15,478 nucleotides of DNA from an uncultured Corynebacterium sp. (GTDB lineage: Bacteria > Actinomycetota > Actinomycetes > Mycobacteriales > Mycobacteriaceae), in contig NZ_CAMQAZ010000038.1 of the NCBI RefSeq assembly GCF_946998835.1, positions 1 through 15,478 of the forward strand, in the 5' to 3' direction. The position numbers and the translations under genes were made by a program. Every line of letters begins with the position of its first letter. Within the stretch, counting starts at the first letter, position 1. Below, one piece after another: positions 1-6,931 of the stretch. The notes under the pieces were generated by a model. The model was not told the origin of the DNA. It ran no database searches and saw only the letters and a program-made list of their open reading frames with translations.

Positions 1-62
1 CACATCTAACCCCAGCGACACGCCGAGCCAGACACACTTTTTGAGCCTTAACCCCAAAAAGA
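1..62. other. Window edge, no gene seen
   Basis: No reading frame or RNA could be recognised here. The right part supplies the T-rich tail (read on the minus strand) of the terminator that follows the stress-protein gene. Whatever lies further left is outside the window. Confidence 0.5.
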
Positions 63-94
63 AAACCGGCACCCCAACCCAGAAGTGCCGGTTT
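54..94 (-). terminator. Rho-independent terminator of the universal stress protein gene
   Basis: A 10-bp perfect stem is formed by 63-72 and 85-94 (AAACCGGCAC with GTGCCGGTTT) around a 12-nt loop. Read on the minus strand, it is followed by TTTTCTTTTT. It lies about 50 bp beyond the stop codon of the 145-585 gene, so it ends that transcript. On the plus strand the stem has no U-tract. Confidence 0.85.
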
Positions 95-144
95 AAAACG
101 AAAGCTAAATTATTAGCTCACCGTTTTTCTAACTCACGGTTTTA

Positions 145-585
145 TTAGCTCACAGTGTGAACAATCATGACGTCACAATCCGACTGACGAGCAACATCAG
201 CCGGCACGGAGCCCAGCAGACGACCAGTCAGCGAGTTAATACCACGGTTACCAACCACCAGCAGGTCAGCGCGACGGTCAGTGACCAGGGACATCAGAGC
301 CTCAACCGGGGAGCCCGAGCGAACCTCAGTCTCAACATTGGTAGCGCCAACGGCCTCTGCGGCCTCCTTGGCAGCGGCCAGGTTCTTCTGAGCCGGATCG
401 TCGCCGAGGACCTGAACCGAATCCTGGCGCAGGGTCTTGGACGCATCCTCTTGGGTCTCGTAGTAAGCGCAGCCGATAACCAGGGTCGCATCGAAAGCAG
501 CGGCAATCGAAGCAGCGCGCTCTACCGCGAGCAGCGACGACTTAGAACCATCCGTGCCGACAACAATGGTCTTGTAATCACTCAT
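145..585 (-). CDS. Universal stress protein, UspA family, ATP-binding type
   Basis: A 146-residue single Usp domain, the usual length for a one-domain family member. The N-terminus has the family strand and Asp (VVGTDGS, D12). The C-terminus carries G112-N-R-G115, nine residues, then G125-S126, which is the G-2x-G-9x-G(S/T) nucleotide-binding signature of ATP-binding Usp proteins. Such proteins are cytoplasmic dimers that modulate survival under stress or growth arrest; the exact target is unknown for most. The ATG is supported by GAGGGA (594-599, read on the minus strand) 8 nt upstream. The gene lies 133 bp downstream of uvrB on the same strand and has its own terminator. A C. glutamicum Usp gene (uspA1) sits in a similar context as I recall it, but I did not assign the symbol. 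Confidence 0.93.
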   Translation of the reverse strand: MSDYKTIVVGTDGSKSSLLAVERAASIAAAFDATLVIGCAYYETQEDASKTLRQDSVQVLGDDPAQKNLAAAKEAAEAVGATNVETEVRSGSPVEALMSLVTDRRADLLVVGNRGINSLTGRLLGSVPADVARQSDCDVMIVHTVS

Positions 586-593
586 GAAAACTA

Positions 594-599
594 TCCCTC
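594..599 (-). promoter_or_regulatory. Shine-Dalgarno sequence of the stress protein gene
   Basis: GAGGGA on the minus strand ends 8 nt before the ATG at 585. It is one of only two clear ribosome-binding sites among the larger genes, the other being that of rpsA. It marks this mRNA as leadered. Confidence 0.7.
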
Positions 600-718
600 A
601 CTGTGGAAGTTGCATTAAAACAGTTCATCGTGCGTACACGCTTTAATTGTCCCGAACCCACTGGCCAGAGACACTTTCGCGCATACACTGTTTTACTTCC
701 CACAACAGTAGCAAAAAA

Positions 719-2851
719 CTACTCGACACCGGCCTCAATCATGCCCTTAAGTTCCTTCTTGAGGTCGAAAATCTCATCGCGCAAGCGCCCCGCGAGCTCG
801 AACTTCAACTCACGCGCAGCCGCGGCCATCTGCTCCGACAGATCTGCAATAAGAGCCTCGAGCTCAGCCCGCGGCATCTGCTTACCGCGGGCACCATCGG
901 CTGCGCCCGAGCCATCGGCACGCGAGAGCAGCGCGTCGGCGGCCGCACCTGTCTTGCCTTCGTAATCGGTGTCAGCATTGTCGTAGACCTGATCCAAGAT
1001 GTCCGCAATCTTCTTACGCAGCGGCTGCGGGTCGATGCCGTGCTCCGTGTTGTACGCAATCTGCTTTTCGCGGCGGCGCTCCGTCTCATCGATGGCGAAC
1101 TGCATGGAATCGGTGATTTTGTCGGCGTACATGTGCACCTCGCCGGAGACGTTTCGCGCGGCTCGACCAATCGTCTGAATCAACGAGCGCTCCGAACGCA
1201 GGAACCCCTCCTTGTCGGCGTCGAGGATCGCCACCAGCGAAACCTCGGGCAGGTCGAGGCCCTCGCGCAGCAGGTTAATGCCGACCAGCACGTCGTACTC
1301 ACCGAGACGCAACTGTCGCAGCAGTTCAACACGTTTGAGCGTATCCACATCCGAGTGCATGTACCGCACCTGCACGCCATTTTCGAGCAGGTAGTCGGTC
1401 AGGTCCTCCGCCATCTTCTTCGTCAGGGTGGTCACGAGCACGCGCTCGTCACGCTCGGTGCGCTTACGGATCTCGCCGATGAGATCATCAATCTGTCCCT
1501 CAGTAGGCTTAACGACGATCTTGGGATCCACCAGCCCCGTCGGACGAATGACCTGCTCCACGACCTCGCCACCGGTCTTTTCGAGCTCATAGTCACCCGG
1601 CGTTGCGGACATAAACACGACCTGGCCGACGCGGGCATCGAATTCGTCGAACGTCAGCGGGCGGTTATCCAGCGCCGATGGGAGGCGGAAACCGAAGTCG
1701 ACGAGGTTGCGCTTGCGGGAGGCATCGCCCTCGAACATGCCGCCAATCTGCGGCACGGTGACGTGTGACTCATCGATGATGGTGAGGAAGTCCTCCGGGA
1801 AGTAGTCAATGAGCGTCGCGGGGGCCGAGCCCGGCGCGCGGCCATCGATGTGGCGCGAGTAATTCTCAATGCCGGAACAGAACCCGACCTGCTCGATCAT
1901 TTCGAGGTCGTACTCCGTGCGCATGCGCAGGCGTTGTGCTTCCAGCAGCTTGCCGCGGTTTTCCAGATCTGCCAGGCGTTCGGCGAGTTCGGCCTTGATG
2001 TCCGCGACGGCTCGTTCCATGCGCTCCGGGCCTGCGACATAGTGCGTAGCTGGGAAGATGCGCAGCTCAGGGACCTGGTCGATGACATCTCCGGTGACTG
2101 GATTGAGGTAGTACAGCGAATCAATCTCGTCGCCGAAGAATTCCACGCGCACGGCCTTTTCTTCGTAGGCCGGGATGATGTCAACCACGTCGCCTTTTAC
2201 TCGGAAGGTGCCACGGGTAAAGGCGATGTCATTGCGGGCGTACTGAATGTCCACCAAAAGACGCAGGAATTGGTCGCGGTCGACTTCTTCGCCCTCCTTC
2301 AGCCACACCGAACGGTCGAGGTAGGACTGCGGGGTACCCAGGCCATAGATGCAAGAAACAGAGCTGACGACGACGACGTCGCGACGCGACAGCAGCGCTG
2401 AAGTAGCCGAGTGGCGTAGGCGCTCCACATCCTCGTTGATGGAGGAGTCCTTTTCAATATAGGTATCGGTCTGCGCGATGTAGGCCTCGGGTTGGTAGTA
2501 GTCGTAGTAGGAAACGAAGTACTCGACCGCGTTGTTTGGCAGCAGGCTGCGGAGCTCATTGGCCAGCTGAGCCGCCAGCGTCTTGTTCGGTGCCATGACC
2601 AGGGTTGGCCGTTGCACCTTTTCGATCAGCCACGCCGCGGTGGCTGACTTACCAGTACCCGTGGCACCCATCAGGACTACCTCGCGCTCGCCTCTGTCCA
2701 GGCGTTCCGACAGTTCCGCGATTGCCTGCGGCTGGTCGCCCGAGGGCTCGAACTCGCTGATGACCTCGAAGGTTCCCTCAGCGCGCTCGACTTCACCGAC
2801 GGGCCGGAACTCCGAGTGTGCGAGGACGGGTTGCTCTGCTGCAAATGCCAT
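719..2851 (-). CDS. uvrB: UvrABC system protein B (excinuclease ABC subunit B)
   Basis: A 710-residue UvrB, close to the usual 660-720. UvrB receives damaged DNA from UvrA, verifies the lesion by threading a strand under its beta-hairpin, and recruits UvrC for the dual incision. Visible elements are the Walker A loop GATGTGKS (62-69), the Tyr-rich beta-hairpin region with YYDYYQPEAY (115-124), and the helicase Walker B-like DESH (360-363). Motif VI QTIGRAARN is at 559-567. A C-terminal UVR domain (about 662-704) binds UvrC. A variable Ala/Gly linker (about 635-658) precedes it. The ATG at 2851 starts the conserved MAFAAEQPVLAHSE N-terminus seen in corynebacterial UvrB and sits 7 nt after TACGCT, suggesting a leaderless mRNA. 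I saw no LexA-type palindrome just upstream. No strong terminator lies between it and the stress protein gene. Confidence 0.98.
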   Translation of the reverse strand: MAFAAEQPVLAHSEFRPVGEVERAEGTFEVISEFEPSGDQPQAIAELSERLDRGEREVVLMGATGTGKSATAAWLIEKVQRPTLVMAPNKTLAAQLANELRSLLPNNAVEYFVSYYDYYQPEAYIAQTDTYIEKDSSINEDVERLRHSATSALLSRRDVVVVSSVSCIYGLGTPQSYLDRSVWLKEGEEVDRDQFLRLLVDIQYARNDIAFTRGTFRVKGDVVDIIPAYEEKAVRVEFFGDEIDSLYYLNPVTGDVIDQVPELRIFPATHYVAGPERMERAVADIKAELAERLADLENRGKLLEAQRLRMRTEYDLEMIEQVGFCSGIENYSRHIDGRAPGSAPATLIDYFPEDFLTIIDESHVTVPQIGGMFEGDASRKRNLVDFGFRLPSALDNRPLTFDEFDARVGQVVFMSATPGDYELEKTGGEVVEQVIRPTGLVDPKIVVKPTEGQIDDLIGEIRKRTERDERVLVTTLTKKMAEDLTDYLLENGVQVRYMHSDVDTLKRVELLRQLRLGEYDVLVGINLLREGLDLPEVSLVAILDADKEGFLRSERSLIQTIGRAARNVSGEVHMYADKITDSMQFAIDETERRREKQIAYNTEHGIDPQPLRKKIADILDQVYDNADTDYEGKTGAAADALLSRADGSGAADGARGKQMPRAELEALIADLSEQMAAAARELKFELAGRLRDEIFDLKKELKGMIEAGVE

Positions 2852-2858
2852 AGTTCCC

Positions 2859-2864
2859 AGCGTA
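2859..2864 (-). promoter_or_regulatory. Candidate -10 element of uvrB (leaderless)
   Basis: TACGCT on the minus strand ends 7 nt before the uvrB ATG, placing the predicted transcription start at or next to the start codon. No good -35 is visible, which is common in Corynebacterium. Confidence 0.45.
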
Positions 2865-2905
2865 GCGAAGGGTGCTTTACATCGGCCGGTTACGCTCTCT
2901 TCCCT

Positions 2906-2963
2906 GAGGTTGGGGCGGGGCTGCGGTTGGGGTGGGGCTGCGGTTGGGGCAGGGCTGAGGTTG
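2906..2963 (+). repeat. G-rich 17-bp tandem repeat, about 3.4 copies
   Basis: Three units of the pattern GNGGTTGGGGNNGGGCT lie at 2906-2922, 2923-2939 and 2940-2956, followed by a partial fourth unit (GAGGTTG). G-tracts of four occur at 2912-2915, 2917-2920, 2929-2932 and 2934-2937, so the plus strand could fold into a G-quadruplex. It lies 55-112 bp upstream of uvrB, where upstream promoter or regulatory DNA would be. Confidence 0.75.
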
Positions 2964-3005
2964 TCGGGTACAAGGCTGTCATAAAGTCGGCGTCAGGCCA
3001 GCAAA

Positions 3006-3077
3006 GGCGGGCTTGCGCTTCACCAGCGGGTGCTTACTGCGCAGTAAGCAGATCCTGGTGAAGCGCAAGCCGTCTTA
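3006..3077 (+). repeat. Composite palindromic repeat, copy 1 (REP/MITE-like)
   Basis: Perfect 17-bp inverted arms at 3010-3026 and 3055-3071 (GGCTTGCGCTTCACCAG and its complement) flank a perfect 20-bp palindrome at 3031-3050, TGCTTACTGCGCAGTAAGCA. Two 4-nt spacers separate arms and centre. The whole can fold into a long hairpin or cruciform. A second copy with the same geometry lies inverted at 8148-8219. Both share the outer ends GGCG and GTCYTA, so the element has a direction. It has no T-run and is not a standard terminator. No transposase gene is nearby. Confidence 0.85.
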
Positions 3078-3127
3078 CCGATTGTCTGCGGCTGGATCTG
3101 CGGGGTTTCCTGGGCGTGCGACAGTGG

Positions 3128-3154
3128 TTATCCACACTCTGAAAGTTGTCCACA
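3128..3154 (+). promoter_or_regulatory. Pair of DnaA boxes
   Basis: TTATCCACA (3128-3136) is the exact classical DnaA box, and TTGTCCACA (3146-3154) is the form favoured in actinobacteria. They are direct repeats 18 bp apart and lie 65-91 bp before the nuclease gene. No dnaA, dnaN or other origin marker is in the window, so a role in local regulation or DnaA titration is more likely than an origin. Confidence 0.5.
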
Positions 3155-3204
3155 GATTGGACCTAGAGTTCCTCCCTCAGAGAAAGAACAGAGCTGAGAA
3201 AGTT

Positions 3205-3210
3205 TAAAGT
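3205..3210 (+). promoter_or_regulatory. Candidate -10 element of the DUF559-like gene
   Basis: TAAAGT ends 8 nt before the ATG at 3219. There is no Shine-Dalgarno sequence at normal spacing, so a leaderless start is suggested. The DnaA-box pair lies just upstream of the expected -35 area. Confidence 0.35.
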
Positions 3211-3218
3211 CCCCGGCC

Positions 3219-4103
3219 ATGGGAAGTTTCACCACGGCGCAGCTACGAACACTCGGCATCGGCGAGAAAAAGACCAGAACTCTCTTAGAACAAGGCAAGC
3301 TATTCCGCTTAGTACGCGGCCTCTACATTGACGACTACTCTCCCGCCTCAGTCGCCCGAACAATCACGGGACACTACAAAAATATTGCGCTAAGCGGCAA
3401 AAGCGCAGCTCAAATCCACTTGAGACTTCCCCTGACACTTCCTATCCAGGCAGAAGGCACGGGATCAGTTCAGGCCAAGGCTTTCTCCATTAGGCACAGC
3501 CGTCTGCCGGCCTGCACGAGCATCAATGGCATCCCAGTTGTCGAAGCCCTTTGGGCAGCACGAGCCTCGAAAGACTTCGCACGCCTGATTCTGGAAAAGC
3601 ATTATTTCGGCAGAGACGGCGAGCGACGCCTCAACCACGACCTCAGTCGGATGCAGAAAGTTCCCGCATGGCTGCGTGAAACTATCGCCACCACGCCAAT
3701 CGGCGCATGCAGCGAACTCGAGCGCAAACTGGTCCGCCCTTTAATCAAGCGTGGCTACCGCGTCCGAATGAACCAATACATCGGCCCGTACTGCTTCGAC
3801 ATCCTGCTTGACCAGTGGAAAATAGCCATCGAGGTCGACTCCGAAAAGTACCACGCCAACGCAGAATCATTCATCTCAGATCGTTGGAAGGCCAACTCTG
3901 GCACACTGCACGGCTGGATAGTCCTGAGATTCACGGACTCATGCATCAATTGGAATCTCGACAGCGTCCTCGACGAAATCGAGCAGGCAATTCGATGGGT
4001 GCAAAAACGCCGTCCCCGCGCGGACTATAAACCAGGGTGGCCAGCTTGCCAGAAGGTCTGGGAGTGGAATCCAACTGTTGGCTACGCAAACAAACAGGGA
4101 TAA
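3219..4103 (+). CDS. AbiEi-like N-terminal domain protein with DUF559/Vsr-type nuclease fold
   Basis: A 294-residue protein. Residues 1-60 (MGSFTTAQLRTLGIGEKKTR, then LVRGLYIDDY) resemble the winged-helix 'transcriptional regulator' domain of AbiEi-family antitoxins. Residues about 164-255 resemble DUF559, a Vsr-like PD-(D/E)XK nuclease family. Visible there are SELE (165-168), YCFDILLD with D194, IEVDSEKYH with E205 and D207, and then WIVLRFT (233-239). The acidic positions expected for metal binding are kept, so the domain may be active. No AbiEii-type nucleotidyltransferase partner is adjacent, so this is an orphan rather than a type IV toxin-antitoxin pair. Codons such as AGA, TTA and CTA are more frequent than in neighbouring genes, which suggests transfer. 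Its biological role is unknown; defence or DNA processing is only inferred. Confidence 0.82.
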   Translation: MGSFTTAQLRTLGIGEKKTRTLLEQGKLFRLVRGLYIDDYSPASVARTITGHYKNIALSGKSAAQIHLRLPLTLPIQAEGTGSVQAKAFSIRHSRLPACTSINGIPVVEALWAARASKDFARLILEKHYFGRDGERRLNHDLSRMQKVPAWLRETIATTPIGACSELERKLVRPLIKRGYRVRMNQYIGPYCFDILLDQWKIAIEVDSEKYHANAESFISDRWKANSGTLHGWIVLRFTDSCINWNLDSVLDEIEQAIRWVQKRRPRADYKPGWPACQKVWEWNPTVGYANKQG

Positions 4104-4184
4104 CTGTCAATATGCCCAGATAATCACCGCTTATTTTCATCGAACTGTTATTACTTTTGTAGTGAAAATTGCATGAATAGTAAC

Positions 4185-4190
4185 TAGCCT
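4185..4190 (+). promoter_or_regulatory. Candidate -10 element of the lipoprotein gene
   Basis: TAGCCT ends 7 nt before the ATG at 4198 and no ribosome-binding site precedes that ATG. TTGTAG at 4157-4162 might serve as an upstream element, but its spacing to this hexamer (22 bp) is long. The assignment rests mainly on the ATG spacing shared with other genes here. Confidence 0.35.
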
Positions 4191-4197
4191 GGCGCTT

Positions 4198-4920
4198 ATG
4201 AACACCTCGCACCTCCCACACGCCCACACTCCCCCTGCCGCTTGTACAGGTTCCGCCACTCGAAAAACCACCTCACACCGGGCCCTTGTCGCCTGCATCC
4301 TCACAGCCGCCACATTGACCTTCTCCGCCTGTTCCACACAGGGAAACGAAGCAGCAACGGACCCCGCCAGCGCTGACAACACTAATGCCGAAGCAACCGC
4401 CGCTGACGCAACCGCTGCCGAAACCGCTACTGTCACCGAGACGAAAACCAGGGCATCAAAGACTGAAAACGACAACATGCCAAATCCCACCGGTACGGCA
4501 CCAGAACAGAGCGGTAAGAAACCGACGGAGGATGCTGGTGCCACGTCGACGTCGTCAAGCGAAAGCGACGGAAGCGGCGGGCTTCGCGAAGACATGACTG
4601 CTGAGATTTCCAACAACCCCAACCCGGAATCAACGTTCATGGCGGGCGGTGAGCAGGCAACTACCTGCATCTATGGCGATGGGTACGGCCTCAACCTCAT
4701 CGCGGCGGGTCCGAATACCAGCTGCGACTTTGCGAAAGCGGTGTTCAATCAGCAGACCAAGGGCCTTAATGCCTCGGAGGACAACATTCGAGACCATCTG
4801 CAGCCAAACATCAAGGCCAAGAGCCCCGCGACCGGCAAAACCTACGACCTCCGCTGCAGCACACAAGACGATGTAGTGGTGTGCACCGGCGGCAACAACG
4901 CAAAGATTTACATGTTCTAG
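4198..4920 (+). CDS. Putative secreted lipoprotein, low-complexity N-terminal half
   Basis: A 240-residue protein of unknown function. After a long polar N-region with basic residues (R22, K23, R28), a hydrophobic stretch (about 29-44) ends in FSAC, so C45 is the likely lipidated cysteine; Phe at -3 makes the lipobox slightly atypical. Residues 46-145 are Thr/Ala/Glu/Ser-rich and look disordered, as in cell-wall-spanning linkers. Residues 150-240 form a compact domain with four cysteines (C157, C176, C220, C229) that could make two disulfides outside the membrane. It contains TTCIYGDGYG and ends in GGNNAKIYMF. No named family was recognised. It sits between the nuclease and aminotransferase genes on the same strand, with a separate candidate promoter. 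Confidence 0.85.
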   Translation: MNTSHLPHAHTPPAACTGSATRKTTSHRALVACILTAATLTFSACSTQGNEAATDPASADNTNAEATAADATAAETATVTETKTRASKTENDNMPNPTGTAPEQSGKKPTEDAGATSTSSSESDGSGGLREDMTAEISNNPNPESTFMAGGEQATTCIYGDGYGLNLIAAGPNTSCDFAKAVFNQQTKGLNASEDNIRDHLQPNIKAKSPATGKTYDLRCSTQDDVVVCTGGNNAKIYMF

Positions 4921-4930
4921 CGAACCTGGT

Positions 4931-4963
4931 GGCGGTCGGCAGGTGGTGCAACTGCCGGCCGCC
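4931..4963 (+). terminator. Strong hairpin after the lipoprotein gene, possible terminator
   Basis: A 12-bp GC-rich stem (4931-4942 with 4952-4963, one G-T wobble) encloses a 9-nt loop and begins 10 bp after the stop codon. There is no U-tract after it. It could be a non-canonical terminator or an mRNA-stabilising hairpin. Confidence 0.4.
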
Positions 4964-5008
4964 TGCTGCAATCCACGGGGAATCACAACAAGCGCACAAT
5001 CTCCCGCC

Positions 5009-5014
5009 TACAGT
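5009..5014 (+). promoter_or_regulatory. Candidate -10 element of the aminotransferase gene
   Basis: TACAGT (matching TANANT) ends 6 nt before the ATG at 5021, in a stretch with no Shine-Dalgarno sequence. It supports the ATG at 5021 over the upstream in-frame GTG at 4943. Confidence 0.45.
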
Positions 5015-5020
5015 GAAACC

Positions 5021-6211
5021 ATGACTGTTTCCCGCTTGCGCCCCTTCGGCGAGACCATCTTCGCCACCATGTCCCGCCTCGCTACCGAGCACGAGGCAAT
5101 CAATCTCGGGCAGGGCTTCCCCGATTGGGATGGGCCGACGGAGGTGCTCGCTGAGGCGCAGCATCAGATAGCCAGCGGGAATAACCAGTACGGCCCTGGC
5201 CGCGGTATGAAGGTGCTGCGCGATGCCATCGTCGCTGACCGCGCCCGCCGCACGGGGCAGGTCTACGATGCCGACACCGAATGCCTGGTCACCGTCGGCG
5301 CCACGGAAGCGATTGCCGCCACTGCCTTAGGGCAACTAGAACCCGGCAGCCACGTCATCGTCATCGAGCCGTACTACGATTCCTACAAAGCCGCCATCGC
5401 GCTGGCGAACTGCACCTATACCGCGGTGCCACTCATTCCCACGGTTTCTGATACAGCAAGCTCCTGGTCGCTCGATCGCAGCGCACTTGCCGATGCCATC
5501 ACCGATGACACGGCCATGATTATCATCAACTCGCCGCACAACCCCACCGGCACCGTCCTCACGAACGAGGACTTGCAGACCATCGCCGATGTCGCCATCG
5601 CAAACAATCTGCTCGTGCTTGCCGACGAAGTCTACGAACGCCTGTACTTCAACGGATTGTCACACTCTTCCATCAGCGCCCTGCCCGGCATGCGTGAGCG
5701 CACCATTGTCGTGTCCAGCGCCGCAAAGACCTTCAACGTCACCGGTTGGAAAATCGGCTGGGCGCTCGCCCCGGCTAACCTCCTCGATGGTGTGGTCAAG
5801 GCCAAGCAGTTCTTAAGTTATGTCGGAGCTACTCCCCTCCAGCCGGCGGTCGCCCGTGGCCTGCAGGAATGCGCTCCGTGGGTGGATGAGCTAGCGGGCC
5901 AACTCGAGAGCAACATGCGTCTCCTCGTCGATGGGTTGGAGCGCCTTGGTGCCCCTGTTTTCACGCCCCAGGCTGGGTATTTTGTCGTCGCCGATATCTC
6001 GAGCTGGGAGCTTGGCGACGCCTTGGAGACCTGCATCCGCTTGGTCAAGGAATGCCGCGTCGCGGCCATCCCCGTTACCGCTTTTGTAGACGACCCGGAG
6101 TCAGAAAAATACCGCTACCTGGTGCGATTCGCTTTCTGCAAGCGCGCCGAGGTGATTGAGGAGGCTATCGCTCGACTGCGGAACTATCTCGCTGCTCGGT
6201 CTGTCTCTTAG
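5021..6211 (+). CDS. Class I/II PLP-dependent aminotransferase, Rv0858c (DapC)-like
   Basis: 396 residues from the ATG at 5021. The start MTVSRLRPFGETIFATMS closely matches M. tuberculosis Rv0858c as I recall it, so I prefer this ATG to the upstream GTG at 4943, which would add 26 unconserved residues. It is a fold-type I aminotransferase. NPTG (174-177) and the PLP-ring Asp in ADEVY (D202) are present. The Schiff-base lysine is K236 in SSAAKTF, and R369 in YLVRF should bind the substrate carboxylate. Rv0858c is described as N-succinyl-diaminopimelate aminotransferase of the lysine/meso-DAP pathway. The same subgroup includes kynurenine- and methionine-type aminotransferases, so substrate is not certain from sequence. 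It converges with coaE on the other strand. Confidence 0.93.
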   Translation: MTVSRLRPFGETIFATMSRLATEHEAINLGQGFPDWDGPTEVLAEAQHQIASGNNQYGPGRGMKVLRDAIVADRARRTGQVYDADTECLVTVGATEAIAATALGQLEPGSHVIVIEPYYDSYKAAIALANCTYTAVPLIPTVSDTASSWSLDRSALADAITDDTAMIIINSPHNPTGTVLTNEDLQTIADVAIANNLLVLADEVYERLYFNGLSHSSISALPGMRERTIVVSSAAKTFNVTGWKIGWALAPANLLDGVVKAKQFLSYVGATPLQPAVARGLQECAPWVDELAGQLESNMRLLVDGLERLGAPVFTPQAGYFVVADISSWELGDALETCIRLVKECRVAAIPVTAFVDDPESEKYRYLVRFAFCKRAEVIEEAIARLRNYLAARSVS

Positions 6212-6249
6212 CTGGGCTTCTGCTGGCTGACCTACTGGCGGAGCTGTTT

Positions 6250-6274
6250 ACTGGTCGGTCTGCTGCTGACCAGT
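6250..6274. terminator. Hairpin between convergent genes
   Basis: ACTGGTC (6250-6256) pairs with GACCAGT (6268-6274) around an 11-nt loop. A second GACCAG follows at 6283-6288. It lies between the ends of the aminotransferase and coaE genes and could act in either direction, but no clear U-tract flanks it. The stretch also contains many CTG-rich near-repeats. Confidence 0.3.
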
Positions 6275-6289
6275 CTGCTTCTGACCAGC

Positions 6290-6898
6290 CTACAGCTGGC
6301 GGATCTGATTCAGTGGCTGAATGATCCGCTCCCAAATCCGGTCAACCTGGCGCACGAGGTCCTCCTCAGTGCCCGAGTTTTCCAGGACGACATCGGCGAA
6401 CTGCAAACGCTTATCGTCGCTGATTTGCTTAGCGATGCGCTGCTTCGCATCCTCTCGGTCCACACCGCGGCTTTGCACCAGGCGGTCGAGACGGACCTCC
6501 ACCGGTGTGTGCACAACCACGACGAGGTCCTGTGCTTCCGACTGCCCCATCTCAATCAGCAGCGGCGAGTCAAACACGATGATGGCATCGCCTGCCGCGT
6601 TGAACTGCTCTTCAGTGCGCTGCTCAATTCGCGGATGGGTAATCGAGTTCAGCAGCTCCGTCTTCTCGGCGGATACGAAGGCCCGTTTCGCAAGTTCGCC
6701 GCGGTTGAGGGAGCCGTCGTCAAGCAAAATATCCTCACCGAAGGCTTCGGCGAGTTCGGCCAGTGCCGGTTCGCCGGGTTCGACGACGTCGCGAGCAATT
6801 TGATCGGCGTCGATGATGACGGCACCGAGCTCGGCGAACCTACGAGCGACCGTAGATTTCCCACTGCCCATGCCACCGGTTAGTCCTACTTTGAGCAT
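6290..6898 (-). CDS. coaE: Dephospho-CoA kinase
   Basis: A 202-residue single-domain enzyme that phosphorylates the 3'-hydroxyl of the ribose of dephospho-CoA with ATP, the last step of coenzyme A synthesis in the cytoplasm. The P-loop GGMGSGKS is at 8-15. The substrate-side Asp pair is IDAD (29-32), THPR is at 87-90, FDSPLLIE is at 109-116, and the lid region includes SRGVDRED. The GrpB/UPF0157 extension known from some mycobacterial CoaE proteins is absent. The ATG follows TACCCT by 7 nt, suggesting a leaderless mRNA. It starts 33 bp after the stop of the quinone reductase gene on the same strand, so read-through from that gene is also possible. Confidence 0.96.
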   Translation of the reverse strand: MLKVGLTGGMGSGKSTVARRFAELGAVIIDADQIARDVVEPGEPALAELAEAFGEDILLDDGSLNRGELAKRAFVSAEKTELLNSITHPRIEQRTEEQFNAAGDAIIVFDSPLLIEMGQSEAQDLVVVVHTPVEVRLDRLVQSRGVDREDAKQRIAKQISDDKRLQFADVVLENSGTEEDLVRQVDRIWERIIQPLNQIRQL

Positions 6899-6905
6899 GT
6901 CTCTA

Positions 6906-6911
6906 AGGGTA
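6906..6911 (-). promoter_or_regulatory. Candidate -10 element of coaE
   Basis: TACCCT on the minus strand ends 7 nt before the coaE ATG at 6898. It fits the leaderless spacing shared by most genes here and would give coaE a start of its own within the 33-bp gap after the reductase gene. Confidence 0.35.
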
Positions 6912-6931
6912 CGTGGACACGCCCCCGCACG

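Noticed and set aside
647..1768. 373-codon plus-strand frame opposite uvrB
   Set aside because: Its entire length past 719 is antisense to the well-supported uvrB. The translation shows no domain and is the usual high-GC shadow of a conserved gene.
3006..3077. Palindrome copy 1 as a CRISPR repeat or ordinary terminator
   Set aside because: There are no regularly spaced direct repeats with unique spacers and no U-tract. The inverted second copy is 5 kb away.
3128..3154. DnaA boxes as a replication origin
   Set aside because: Only two boxes, no AT-rich unwinding element and no dnaA, dnaN, gyrB or parAB genes nearby.
3013..3207. 64-codon plus-strand frame through palindrome copy 1
   Set aside because: Half of it is the palindrome read as protein. 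Similar peptide text arises from copy 2, so it reflects the repeat and not a gene.
3219..4103. Complete AbiE type IV toxin-antitoxin system
   Set aside because: No AbiEii nucleotidyltransferase gene lies next to it; the neighbours are a lipoprotein gene and, upstream, uvrB.
4137..4670. 177-codon minus-strand frame with hydrophobic Val/Ala/Ser stretch
   Set aside because: It is antisense to the Thr/Ala-rich stalk of the lipoprotein. The hydrophobicity comes from complementing GCN/ACN-rich codons, and the lipoprotein has a signal sequence and cysteine domain.
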